Assembly: GCA_016787575.1 (NCBI GenBank)
Contig: JAEUUO010000020.1
Location: 186,001 to 250,000, forward strand
DNA: 64,000 bases
From: Saprospiraceae bacterium
Lineage (GTDB): Bacteria > Bacteroidota > Bacteroidia > Chitinophagales > Saprospiraceae
Reading direction: 5' to 3'
Every line of letters starts with the position of its first letter. The first letter of the stretch is position 1. The translations under genes and the position numbers were made by a program. Shown here one piece after another: positions 25,734-34,713 of the stretch. Under the pieces are notes generated by a model, which worked only from the letters and a program-made list of their open reading frames with translations, had not been told where the DNA came from and did not search any database.

Positions 25734-26297
25734 ATGTCGGCTGAATTAGAATCACAACTACGAAAATGCAATGAAGAGTTTGAGCGTGCCATTGACCATC
25801 TTCAAAAAGAATTGGTTAAAGTGCGTACAGGGAAAGCTTCTACCTCCATGTTGGATGGAGTGATGGTAAACTATTATGGAGCCCCGGTGCCAATTACACA
25901 GGTATCCAATATGAGTTTGGCAGATGCTAGAACCATAACGATTCAACCTTGGGAAAAAAAGATCATTGGTGATATCGAACAAGCAATTTTTGCTTCAAAT
26001 TTGGGTGTAACGCCTCAAAATGATGGTGAATTGATACGAATTGCCATTCCACCACTTACGGAAGACCGCCGTAAAGAATATGTAAAACAGGTAAAACATT
26101 ATGGCGAAGAAGCCAAAGTAAGTGTGCGTTCATCCCGCCATAAAATTCTGGATGTTATAAAGAAAGAACAAAAGAATGGCTTATCGGAAGATATAGCTAA
26201 AAGCAAAGAGCAGGAAATTCAAAATCAGGTCAATCATTTTATTGCTAAAATTGATAAAATCGTTGAAGCAAAGGATAAGGAAATTATGACAGTTTAA
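25734..26297 (+). CDS. frr: Ribosome recycling factor
   Basis: Splits post-termination ribosomes with EF-G. KVRTGKAS near the N-terminus, then PITQVSNMSLADARTITIQPW and LGVTPQNDGELIRIAIPPLTEDRR (partly cited) are invariant family blocks; 187 aa is normal. No uridylate kinase gene (the usual neighbour) is present; it is followed by a long repeat-rich intergenic region. Confidence 0.96.
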   Translation: MSAELESQLRKCNEEFERAIDHLQKELVKVRTGKASTSMLDGVMVNYYGAPVPITQVSNMSLADARTITIQPWEKKIIGDIEQAIFASNLGVTPQNDGELIRIAIPPLTEDRRKEYVKQVKHYGEEAKVSVRSSRHKILDVIKKEQKNGLSEDIAKSKEQEIQNQVNHFIAKIDKIVEAKDKEIMTV

Positions 26298-26667
26298 TAA
26301 TGGACCATTGACCATTGGACCAATGGCCATTGCAATATTGTAGAATCGCAGCATTTCCTACAGACTATAGACTTCCTTTCTAAAAACTCTTCCTCACATT
26401 GCAGCATTGTAGCATTGCAAGATTGCAGCTTTGCAACATTTCCCTAGAGACTTCCTTTCTACAGACTCTTCCTCACATTGCAGCATTGCAAAATTTCCTA
26501 CAGACTTCCTTTCTACAGACTTCACTCCCTTTGTCTGAATCAAGATTTTCAGGATTTTAGGATTTACTTGATTTTAAATTATTGCAATAGTCGATTATAT
26601 AATTATAATATTGCAAGATTGTAGCATTGTAGAATTAGATATTTGCAACATTTCTCTTAAAACTATT
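26298..26667. repeat. Repeat-filled intergenic region, 'attgcagcattg' family
   Basis: 370 bases with no open frame. Begins with ggaccattgaccattggaccaatggccattg, a short tandem/inverted array (CCATTGG-a-CCAATGG at 26312-26326), then a direct repeat gacttcctttct..actcttcctcacattgcagcattg at 26370-26409 and 26449-26488 (period 79) with a third partial copy at 26503-26526, interleaved with attgtagcattgcaagattgcag words. Related words recur at 16198-16286. It separates convergent frr and nadD. Confidence 0.7.
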
Positions 26668-27246
26668 TCACTTGTACAAATTACTTCCCTCCAGATATTC
26701 AAAAACTGTATCGGGTACGAGATATCTAATTGATTTTCCCTCTTTAATACTTGCTCTGATATACGTTGATGAAATATCTAAAAGGGGAGCATCACAAAAT
26801 ACAATGCATTTTGCATTGGGAAATGGATTTTGTAATTGGCTGCTGTTGCTGCGATGATAAATGTAAATTGTATGATTTTGTAACAACAATTCGTAGTGCT
26901 TCCATTTAGCTAAGCTCTGCAAATTATCAGCGCCCATAATGAGTGCAAATTCATGTTCCGGATATTTTTCTTTAAGATACGCCAATGTATCTATTGTATA
27001 TGAAGGCTGCGGCAATTTAAATTCAATGCTCGATGCCTTTATTTTAGGATTGTCTTCCAGTGCGAGATTGACTAAATGCAAGCGATCGTAATCATTGGCC
27101 AAACTACTTTTTGCTTTCAATGGATTGTGCGGACTTACGACCAACCAAACCTGGTCGATTTCATTAAAATTTGCAATGTGTTGGGCAATAATTAAATGAC
27201 CAGTATGAATTGGATTGAATGAACCAAAAAACAAACCAATGGTCAT
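26668..27246 (-). CDS. nadD: Nicotinate-nucleotide adenylyltransferase
   Basis: Adenylates nicotinate mononucleotide in NAD synthesis. The N-terminal nucleotidyltransferase motif is FGSFNPIHTGHL; the adenylate-binding ISSTYIRASIKEG near the C-terminus and DNLQSLAKW are diagnostic. 192 aa is normal. It sits 4 bases after dnaN on the same strand, so shares its promoter. Confidence 0.95.
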   Translation of the reverse strand: MTIGLFFGSFNPIHTGHLIIAQHIANFNEIDQVWLVVSPHNPLKAKSSLANDYDRLHLVNLALEDNPKIKASSIEFKLPQPSYTIDTLAYLKEKYPEHEFALIMGADNLQSLAKWKHYELLLQNHTIYIYHRSNSSQLQNPFPNAKCIVFCDAPLLDISSTYIRASIKEGKSIRYLVPDTVFEYLEGSNLYK

Positions 27247-27250
27247 GCGT

Positions 27251-28366
27251 TTAGTAATTGCTCATAATCGGCATAATCAACATGAGAAGTTGTTCGCCGG
27301 TGGCTTGCTCTGCTGGTAAAATAATTCCAGGTTTATTCGCTTGTGATAATTCGATGTGTATGTTTTCACAATTCATAACGGACAACATTTCTATTAAGAA
27401 TTTACCATTAAAGCCAATGGTGATTGGTTCGCCTTGATACGTGCAGCTCAATTGTTCGGTAGCTTCATTTGACATATCAACATCTTGTGAAGAAATCGTC
27501 AGACTTTTATCTAAAATATTAAATACAACCTGGTTGGTGGATTTATTTGCATAAACTACCAAACGACGCAATGCAGATAACAATTCAATCCGATTGACTT
27601 GTAACAAATAAGGATTGTTGGTTGGAATTACCGCATTGTAATCTGGATACTTAGCTTCAATTAAGCGAGTGGATAAAACCGTGTTGTCAAAACTAAAAAA
27701 AGCTTTGGTTCTGCCAAAATGAATGGTGATGTTTCCATCTTTAGGAAGAATAGATTTTAATGCCAACAAAGACTTTTTAGTTAAAATCAAAGTTGATGAA
27801 GCTTCGCTTTGGTTGTTTAAAAAGGTGTATTTAACCAATTTGTGTGCATCTGTAGCTGCAAATGTTAAGCTGTTAAAATCAATATTCAGGCAAATGCCTT
27901 TCATGGCTTGACGCATTTCATCATTACTTGTTGCGAAAGCAGTCCGATCGATGGCATTTAATAGACTTTCGGAAGTCATGCTAATATTGTCTTCATTGGA
28001 AGGCAGACTCAATTCCGGGAAATCATCCGATTTTTCACCAACCAATTTATATTTACCGGATTGGGAAGTTATTTCAATGCCATTGGTATCCGGATTAACT
28101 TCTATTTGTACGGGTTGTTCGGCCAATGATTTTAAGGTATCCATTAAGGTCCGGCCAGGAATGGCTATGGTTCCATGGGACGTAATCTGAGCCTCAGCCT
28201 GGGTGGTAATCGTCAATTCAAGATTGGAAGCAGTTATTGATAAATGACCGTCTTTGGAGCTAATTAAAAAATCTTCCAAAACCGGGATAACAGGGTTTGA
28301 AGCTAATGCTGCTGATACTTTATTCAGTTTTTCCAGGAAATGACCCGAAGAAATGGTAAATTTCAT
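27251..28366 (-). CDS. dnaN: DNA polymerase III beta sliding clamp
   Basis: Ring-shaped processivity clamp, 371 aa, consisting of three repeated domains of about 120 residues. Recognised from the start (MKFTISSGHFLEKLNKVSAA), GIEITSQSGKYKLVGEKSDDFP, ATDAHKLVKY and the C-terminal LIMPIMSNY, typical of Bacteroidota DnaN. It lies with nadD rather than with dnaA and recF, so no replication origin is implied here. Confidence 0.96.
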   Translation of the reverse strand: MKFTISSGHFLEKLNKVSAALASNPVIPVLEDFLISSKDGHLSITASNLELTITTQAEAQITSHGTIAIPGRTLMDTLKSLAEQPVQIEVNPDTNGIEITSQSGKYKLVGEKSDDFPELSLPSNEDNISMTSESLLNAIDRTAFATSNDEMRQAMKGICLNIDFNSLTFAATDAHKLVKYTFLNNQSEASSTLILTKKSLLALKSILPKDGNITIHFGRTKAFFSFDNTVLSTRLIEAKYPDYNAVIPTNNPYLLQVNRIELLSALRRLVVYANKSTNQVVFNILDKSLTISSQDVDMSNEATEQLSCTYQGEPITIGFNGKFLIEMLSVMNCENIHIELSQANKPGIILPAEQATGEQLLMLIMPIMSNY

Positions 28367-28456
28367 TTGTTTTATTTAAGCTTGTTTTTTAATGGCTCTA
28401 AAGGAAATTCGATGCAACTAAGCTTCCTTTTTTATGTTTAAAATGAGTTTGGCAGA

Positions 28457-28464
28457 CAAAAATA
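28457..28464 (-). promoter_or_regulatory. -7 element of dnaN-nadD
   Basis: Minus strand TATTTTTG fits TAnnTTTG; -33 region is only TTA/ATT at 19-20 bases. Predicted leader about 85 nt. Confidence 0.35.
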
Positions 28465-28500
28465 CGTTTATTTTATGAAGCCATAATCGAGATCAAACGA

Positions 28501-29781
28501 ATGAATGCCGCTTTTTTAACATTGCCCAAGGTCGAAACAGACTGGAAAAGTCTCAAACTGCCTGAATTTCAGTACACTGAATGGAAAACTGGCTTTGGTT
28601 TGTATCAAATTCAAACCAATAAGAAAGGCCTTTGTTCAATGGAAATTGTATTTCGGAATGGCCGTTGTTCGGAACACAAGAAATTGGTTGCCCGACTGAC
28701 AGCAAATCAATTGCAGGAAGGGACTGCAACTTTAAAATCAGAAGCTGTTGCTGATATTATTGACTTTTATGGAGCCCAATTGTCCATTTTTGCAGATTTG
28801 GATTTTACGGTTATTGCCATGAGCTGTCTTCAAAAGCATTTTGAATACCTTGCATTATTTATATGTGATTTAATTTGCAATCCGGCATTCCGGGAAGAGG
28901 ATCTCAATCGTGCAAAGAAATTTTTAAAATCTCAACTACAACATCAGCTGACTGAACCGGACTACGTGAGCTACCGGGAATTTACTTCTGCGATTTATGG
29001 CCAGGATTCTGTTTATGGATACAATACACAAACAGATTTGATAGATGCCGTCAGTCCTTCCGATTTATTTAGATATCAACAGGAAAATTACATTGCAGAT
29101 TGCATGAATGTGTTTTATTGTGGTGAACTCAATGCATCAATTGATATATTGTTTCAAAAGATAGCAGCTTATTTTCCTTTGAAAAACAAGACTCCAAAAG
29201 CAATACCGGAAATTTACCAGACCCAAATAATTACAAAACACATACCTATAGAAAATTGTGCCCAGAGCAGCCTTAAAATGGGAAAGCGAATGTTTAAAAA
29301 ACAAGATCCAGATTTCTTCGGTATGTATTTATTGAATACCGTACTAGGAGATTATTTTGGATCGCGTTTAATGAAAAACATACGGGAAGATAAAGGGTAT
29401 ACCTACGACATTCATTCAACCCTGGACGCTCAGGTTTACGATGGCTGTTTCTACATCAGTGCCGAACTGAATCCGGAGAAAATGCAAGACGCAATTCACA
29501 ATATTCAGGAAGAATTGGTCGGATTGCAGGAGCGTAAAATACCAAAAGCAGAGTTAGAATTGGTCAGGAATTATTTATGCGGGAATATCATGCGTTTGCT
29601 GGATGGGCCATTTCAGACCATGGTTTTTATTAAAATATTGGTGACTGAATACGGATCAACCGCCTCGATGGAGGCGCTGATGGATTCCATTTTATCCATT
29701 GAAGCGGAGCAATTGAGAGCATTGGCAGCCCGCTATTTAGATCCCAAAACCATGAGTTTGGTTACAGCAGGAGCGGTTTAA
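28501..29781 (+). CDS. M16-family peptidase-like protein lacking the zinc motif
   Basis: Pitrilysin/insulinase (M16) fold, 426 aa, without signal peptide. The position of the HxxEH zinc motif reads RLTAN (in RLTANQLQEGT), so the zinc ligands and catalytic Glu are lost. The second M16 domain is recognisable by GDYFGSRLMKNIREDKGYTYDIHS, shortened here to its key GSRLMKNIRE...GYTYDI core. Such non-catalytic subunits usually pair with an active M16 partner; none is adjacent, so it may act with a partner elsewhere or alone as a chaperone-like protein. Confidence 0.8.
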   Translation: MNAAFLTLPKVETDWKSLKLPEFQYTEWKTGFGLYQIQTNKKGLCSMEIVFRNGRCSEHKKLVARLTANQLQEGTATLKSEAVADIIDFYGAQLSIFADLDFTVIAMSCLQKHFEYLALFICDLICNPAFREEDLNRAKKFLKSQLQHQLTEPDYVSYREFTSAIYGQDSVYGYNTQTDLIDAVSPSDLFRYQQENYIADCMNVFYCGELNASIDILFQKIAAYFPLKNKTPKAIPEIYQTQIITKHIPIENCAQSSLKMGKRMFKKQDPDFFGMYLLNTVLGDYFGSRLMKNIREDKGYTYDIHSTLDAQVYDGCFYISAELNPEKMQDAIHNIQEELVGLQERKIPKAELELVRNYLCGNIMRLLDGPFQTMVFIKILVTEYGSTASMEALMDSILSIEAEQLRALAARYLDPKTMSLVTAGAV

Positions 29782-29805
29782 ATTCCTGAATTTGTTGTAA
29801 TTTTG
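29777..29805 (+). promoter_or_regulatory. Probable promoter of the mreB operon
   Basis: TAATTTTG at 29798-29805 matches TAnnTTTG, with TTTA at 29777-29780 (17-base spacer) as a weak -33 element. Leader would be about 80 nt ahead of mreB. Confidence 0.4.
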
Positions 29806-29892
29806 CAGACTTTCCCTGAAAATCATCACGATTTTTGATTTTACCCTTTTTTGGATTGATTATTGATTATTTTTTAGACCAGTTTAATATAA

Positions 29893-30924
29893 ATGAAAGT
29901 ATTTAATTTATTTGTTCAGGAATTGGCTGTTGACCTGGGAACTGCCAATACTCTTATTATACAAGACGATAAGGTTGTAGTTGATGAACCCTCCATCGTA
30001 GCAATAGATAAAAAATCAGGCGAAGTAATAGCAGTGGGCAATAAAGCCATGCAAATGCATGAAAAGACCCATAAAAATATTGAAACCATCAGACCTTTAA
30101 AGGATGGTGTGATTGCAGATTTTCAAGCTGCAGAAGCCATGATTCAAGGTATGATCAATATGATCGGGACCAAACGGAGGTTTTTTACCCATTTAAGAAT
30201 GGTTATTTGCATTCCATCCGGTATTACAGAAGTTGAAAAAAGAGCGGTATTTGATTCAGCAGATCATGTGGATTCCAAAGAAACCTATTTGATTCATGAA
30301 CCCATGGCCGCTGCTTTAGGAATCGGCCTTGACGTTGAAGAGCCTATCGGAAATATGGTTATTGATATTGGGGGAGGAACTACTGAAATTGCAGTTATCG
30401 CTTTGTCAGGTATCGTATGTGACCAATCCATACGCGTCGCCGGTGATGAATTTACAGGAGATATCATTGATTATATGCGCCGCGAACACAATATGCTAAT
30501 CGGAGAGCGGACCGCAGAGCAAATGAAAATTCACATCGGCTCTGCTATGAAAACCCTTGATAACCCACCTGACCCATACCCAATCAATGGCCGGGATCTT
30601 ATGACAGGCATTCCAAGGCAGATTATTATTAAATACGAAGAAACTGCAGAAGCACTGGATAAATCCATCATGAAAATTGAAGAAGCTGTTTTGAAGGCTC
30701 TGGAATTGACCCCACCTGAACTTTCTTCCGATATTTATCGAACTGGGCTTTATTTAACAGGAGGTGGTGCATTGTTAAGAGGTTTGGATAAACGCTTGTC
30801 TTTAAAAACAAAATTACCCGTTATCGTTGCGCAGGATCCTTTGAGAGCAGTTGTGAGGGGAACCGGCATTGCATTAAAAAATACAGACCGGTTTTCATTT
30901 CTAATTGACCGAAAGAGTATCTGA
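29893..30924 (+). CDS. mreB: Rod shape-determining protein MreB
   Basis: Actin-like ATPase forming membrane-bound filaments that guide side-wall synthesis. Phosphate 1 motif VDLGTANT, core DIGGGTTEIAVIALSG and adenosine motif TGGGALLRG are all present; 343 aa is normal. First gene of mreB-mreC-mreD-mrdA-folA on the plus strand. Confidence 0.97.
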   Translation: MKVFNLFVQELAVDLGTANTLIIQDDKVVVDEPSIVAIDKKSGEVIAVGNKAMQMHEKTHKNIETIRPLKDGVIADFQAAEAMIQGMINMIGTKRRFFTHLRMVICIPSGITEVEKRAVFDSADHVDSKETYLIHEPMAAALGIGLDVEEPIGNMVIDIGGGTTEIAVIALSGIVCDQSIRVAGDEFTGDIIDYMRREHNMLIGERTAEQMKIHIGSAMKTLDNPPDPYPINGRDLMTGIPRQIIIKYEETAEALDKSIMKIEEAVLKALELTPPELSSDIYRTGLYLTGGGALLRGLDKRLSLKTKLPVIVAQDPLRAVVRGTGIALKNTDRFSFLIDRKSI

Positions 30925-30973
30925 TTATGTCTTCGATTCATTTTTGATCCGGCTTTGATTTAATCCGTAAGCC

Positions 30974-31801
30974 ATGTGGAGAATTCTAAATATAATTGTC
31001 CAAAACGGTTCAACAGTTTTGTTTGTACTCTTACAGGCACTGTGTCTCTTTTGGGTGGTTAAGTTTAATCAAACACAACAAAAAATATACCTCCATTCGT
31101 ATCAATTGATGGTCAGTGGGATACAAGCAAAATATCAAAAAACCATTGATTATTTTGGATTGCGCCAACGATATGACAGCATTGCAAATGAAAATGCAAA
31201 ACTTTTGAGCAATCAAATTAATAGTCCATATAAAATCCAAAAACCCGATAGTTTAATTGATGGAGATCTGGGAGCTTACCAACTGATACAAGCGCGGGTT
31301 ATCAACAACAGTTTGGAAAAAAGAAACAACATGATTACCCTCGACAAGGGAGGAAAACATCAAATTGCCCCGGGTATGGGAGTTATCACCTCCAAGGGCA
31401 TTGTAGGTATTGTAACGGATACCAGCTCATCTTATGCTTTGGTGATGTCTTTATTACACAGCAACACCAATATCAGCGCCAGATTGAAGCGCTGTGGATT
31501 TTTTGGGCCCCTCGTATGGAATGGAAAAGATCCTTCCATTATGAATTTGATGGCTATTCAAAATTATGCAGATGTACGTTTGGGAGACAGTGTTGTAACC
31601 AGCGGTTATTCTGTTATTTTTCCAAAAGATTTGTTGATCGGTATTGTGGATGTTTATAAAAAAGAGGAAGGATCCTTTACATATAAAATCAACGTTAAAC
31701 TCAGTCAATCAATGACTAACCTGGATCAGGTCTATGTGGTTTTAAATAAAGACAAAGGGGAAAAAGAAGGATTGGAAAAAAAATCTGCGCACTATGAATA
31801 A
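30974..31801 (+). CDS. mreC: Rod shape-determining protein MreC
   Basis: Bitopic inner-membrane protein: N-terminal helix at about 12-30 (GSTVLFVLLQALCLFWVV), a coiled coil at about 45-80, and a periplasmic beta domain with ARVINNSL, ITLDKGGKHQIAPGMGV and VTSGYS, which coordinates MreB with the elongation PBP. 275 aa is normal. 49 bases after mreB; overlaps mreD by 8. Confidence 0.95.
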   Translation: MWRILNIIVQNGSTVLFVLLQALCLFWVVKFNQTQQKIYLHSYQLMVSGIQAKYQKTIDYFGLRQRYDSIANENAKLLSNQINSPYKIQKPDSLIDGDLGAYQLIQARVINNSLEKRNNMITLDKGGKHQIAPGMGVITSKGIVGIVTDTSSSYALVMSLLHSNTNISARLKRCGFFGPLVWNGKDPSIMNLMAIQNYADVRLGDSVVTSGYSVIFPKDLLIGIVDVYKKEEGSFTYKINVKLSQSMTNLDQVYVVLNKDKGEKEGLEKKSAHYE

Positions 31802-32318
31802 TATCTGGACGGCAATGATTCTTCGCTTCCTGTTTTACATAGGATTGCAGGTTTTGGTATTGAAAGAAATTCATTTAAGCGGCAGCAATCAAAATTTTAT
31901 TTTTATTCTAATTTATCCGGTGGCATTGCTGACTTTGCCATTTAGAATGCCTCAATTTTTTATAATTCTAATTGCCTTTATAGTAGGGTTTATTGTGGAT
32001 TTGTTTTATATGTCACCAGGCGTACATGCAGGGGCATGCTTGTGGATGGTTTTGTTAAGGCCCTTGATGTTTCGGATATTGGAACCTAAAAACGGCTATC
32101 AATTGGATATGAGTCCAACAATAAGTGATTTGGGAATCATATGGTTTGCCAAATATGCCAGCACCTTGCTTTTGGTCTTTTTTCTTTCTTATTTTATTTT
32201 ACAAGTATTCACTTTTGTTTATATTGGTGAGATCTTGTTAAAAACCATTTTAAGTTTTTTTGTATCCACGATTATCATTTTCTTGCTCCAATTGTTTTAT
32301 AGTTTTAAATCCAATTGA
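31794..32318 (+). CDS. mreD: Rod shape-determining protein MreD
   Basis: Small polytopic inner-membrane protein (174 aa, five or six hydrophobic helices, for example FIFILIYPVALLTLPF and FIILIAFIVGFIVDLFY) in the classical position after mreC. FIVDLFYMSPGVHAGACLW matches the family. It overlaps mreC by 8 bases and ends at the start of the PBP2 gene. Confidence 0.9.
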   Translation: MNNIWTAMILRFLFYIGLQVLVLKEIHLSGSNQNFIFILIYPVALLTLPFRMPQFFIILIAFIVGFIVDLFYMSPGVHAGACLWMVLLRPLMFRILEPKNGYQLDMSPTISDLGIIWFAKYASTLLLVFFLSYFILQVFTFVYIGEILLKTILSFFVSTIIIFLLQLFYSFKSN

Positions 32319-32323
32319 GTCAA

Positions 32324-34171
32324 ATGGAGGATAAACGAATCTTGCGCTATCAAATTTTAATGGGGTTTCTCATTTGCAGTGCAATTGGTTTGATTTTCAC
32401 CTTGGCAAAAATTCAATTATTCAATCCATACTATTCTAATAAGGCAAGTTCGATTACTTTAAATCAAAACATCATATATCCTCCAAGAGGATTGTTTTAT
32501 GACCGAAATGGTAAAATACTTGTAATAAATTATCCGACATACGATTTATATGTAACCTACAAGGATGTAAGTCCAACTATGGACACAAACATGTTTTGTG
32601 ATTTGCTTCACATTAGCAAGGAAACATTTAAATTAAATATGGAAAAGGACTGGAAATCCGGTAAATACAGCAAATCCATTCCATTTGTTTTTTTAAAAAG
32701 CATCCCCCTCGATGTGTTCTTGCCTTTTCAGGAAAATGCGTTCCGATTTCCTGGATTTGATGGTTTGCTTCGTTCCATTCGGGAGTATCCGCAACCTCAC
32801 GGGTCTAATTTTTTAGGGTACATCAGTGAGGTAAACAAAAGCGACATTGATCGATCGGATGGCTTGTACAAGCCAGGTGATTATATAGGAACTGCAGGGC
32901 TTGAAAAATTTTACGAGGAGGAAATTCGGGGAACTAATGGCGTTGAGTTTGTATTAAAAGATAATCTGGGAAGGGAAGTTGGTCCATTTGAATATGGCAA
33001 ATTAGATCGTAAAGCAAACTCTGGATTGGATGCCATTCTGGGTATTGATTTGGAGTTGCAAAAATTTGGAGATACACTTATGAAAAACAAAGTGGGTGGG
33101 ATCGTTGCAATAGAACCAGCTACCGGAGAAATTCTATGTCAAATTACATCCCCCAGCTACAATCCAAATTTGCTATCCATTCAAAACAACAGGGGATTGG
33201 CCTATGCTTATTTATTAAGAGATTCACTTAAACCTTTATTTGATCGGTCTTCAAATGCCAAATACCCACCGGGGTCAATATTTAAACCCATTCTTGCATT
33301 AATAGCCTTGCAAGAAGGGGTGTTAAATGAAAATACCGCACATCCTTGTTCTGGAGCATATTATTATAAAAACGTTTCCTATGGCTGCCACAACCACCCA
33401 TCACCATATAAACTTTCTGTAGCACTTCAACATTCTTGCAATTCTTATTTCATACAGACATTCAGAGATTTAATAGAAATAAAAGGCTTCAACAAGCCAC
33501 AAATTGGCTTGGATTTATTGGTAAAATATTTGGGAGCTTTTGGGTTGGGAAAACCTTTGTATACAGATGTTGCTACAGAAAGTGGTGGATTCATTCCAAC
33601 TTCAGAATATTATACCCGGCTGTATAAAACAGATCAATGGCGTTCAACCTATTTTGTTTCAGTAGGAATTGGTCAAGGGGAATTGCTGCTAAGTACCATT
33701 CAAATGGCCAATCTTGCTGCTATTATTGCAAACAGAGGTTATTTTTATACACCCCATTTAGTGAAAGGGTTTAACAGTGAATCAATCGAAATACCGGAAA
33801 GGTATCGAACGCAAAATACAGTGCCCATTGACAAAAAATATTTTGAACCGGTTATTGATGGAATGGAACTTGCAATTCGTGGAGGCACTGCTTCAAAAGC
33901 ATACAATCCGGAAATCGTAACTTGTGGAAAAACAGGGACATCCCAAAACCCACATGGGGAAGATCATTCAGTATTTTTTGCATTTGCCCCGCGTGAAAAT
34001 CCTAAAATAGCAATTGCAGTGTATGTTGAAAATGCAGGTTGGGGAGGAAATGTAGCTGCTCCAATTGCCTCTCTGATGATTGAAAAATATATAAAGGGCA
34101 AGATAAACAGACTTGATTTACAGGAAAAGATGATGAAAATTGACTTGGTTTCAAAAAAACCTAAAACATGA
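32324..34171 (+). CDS. mrdA: Penicillin-binding protein 2 (elongation transpeptidase)
   Basis: Class B PBP that crosslinks side-wall peptidoglycan. N-terminal transmembrane helix (about 12-32), pedestal with PPRGLFYDRNG, and transpeptidase domain with SIFK (catalytic Ser in PPGSIFKP), SCN, and KTG in CGKTGTSQ. ATG at 32324 is chosen; a TTG three codons upstream (32315) overlaps the mreD stop and is also possible. 615 aa is normal. rodA, the usual partner glycosyltransferase gene, does not follow; folA does, with an ATGA overlap. Confidence 0.95.
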   Translation: MEDKRILRYQILMGFLICSAIGLIFTLAKIQLFNPYYSNKASSITLNQNIIYPPRGLFYDRNGKILVINYPTYDLYVTYKDVSPTMDTNMFCDLLHISKETFKLNMEKDWKSGKYSKSIPFVFLKSIPLDVFLPFQENAFRFPGFDGLLRSIREYPQPHGSNFLGYISEVNKSDIDRSDGLYKPGDYIGTAGLEKFYEEEIRGTNGVEFVLKDNLGREVGPFEYGKLDRKANSGLDAILGIDLELQKFGDTLMKNKVGGIVAIEPATGEILCQITSPSYNPNLLSIQNNRGLAYAYLLRDSLKPLFDRSSNAKYPPGSIFKPILALIALQEGVLNENTAHPCSGAYYYKNVSYGCHNHPSPYKLSVALQHSCNSYFIQTFRDLIEIKGFNKPQIGLDLLVKYLGAFGLGKPLYTDVATESGGFIPTSEYYTRLYKTDQWRSTYFVSVGIGQGELLLSTIQMANLAAIIANRGYFYTPHLVKGFNSESIEIPERYRTQNTVPIDKKYFEPVIDGMELAIRGGTASKAYNPEIVTCGKTGTSQNPHGEDHSVFFAFAPRENPKIAIAVYVENAGWGGNVAAPIASLMIEKYIKGKINRLDLQEKMMKIDLVSKKPKT

Positions 34172-34659
34172 AAATTTCAAGTATCGTTGCGATGAATGCG
34201 GAAGGAATTATTGGTTTTGAAAATCAGATTCCCTGGTACTTGCCTGCAGATCTCAGCTATTTTAAAAAAACAACCAAGGGACATTGTATCCTAATGGGGA
34301 GAAAGTGTTTTGAAAGTATTGGAAAACCATTGCCGATGAGAACCAATATCATTGTTACAAGAGATCCTTATTTTATTGTTTCAAATTGCTTAATAGCTCA
34401 TTCAATCAATGAAGGCATATACCTCGCTAAAAAAACAGGGGAATCGGAATTATTTATTATCGGTGGAGGTGAAATTTACAAACAAACAGCTCATCTTTGG
34501 AATCGGCTCTATATAACAAGAGTTGAAATTTCCTGTCCTGGCGATACATTTTTTCCATCCTTAGACATGAATGAATGGAACTTGATTTCTGAAGAAGCTC
34601 ATGAAAAGGATCCTAAGAATGAAATGGATTATAAGTTTTTAGTTTATGATAAAAAATAA
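34168..34659 (+). CDS. folA: Dihydrofolate reductase
   Basis: NADPH-dependent reduction of dihydrofolate to tetrahydrofolate. Family blocks: IVAMNAEGIIG, IPWYLPADLSYFKK with the catalytic Asp, MGRKCFESIGKPLPMR, and FIIGGGEIYK. 163 aa is typical. Translationally coupled to mrdA by an ATGA overlap; a metabolic gene in a cell-wall operon. Confidence 0.96.
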   Translation: MKISSIVAMNAEGIIGFENQIPWYLPADLSYFKKTTKGHCILMGRKCFESIGKPLPMRTNIIVTRDPYFIVSNCLIAHSINEGIYLAKKTGESELFIIGGGEIYKQTAHLWNRLYITRVEISCPGDTFFPSLDMNEWNLISEEAHEKDPKNEMDYKFLVYDKK

Positions 34660-34713
34660 TTGAAGATGTAGAACACATAACACGCTTTCTTTCGAACACC
34701 TAAATTACTAATT

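Noticed and set aside
26370..26526. CRISPR array
   Set aside because: Only two full repeat copies plus a partial one, unequal spacing (79 and 54), and 'spacers' built of the same words; no cas genes.
27251..28500. Replication origin next to dnaN
   Set aside because: dnaA, recF and gyrB are absent, and no cluster of DnaA boxes was recognised; dnaN is with nadD here.
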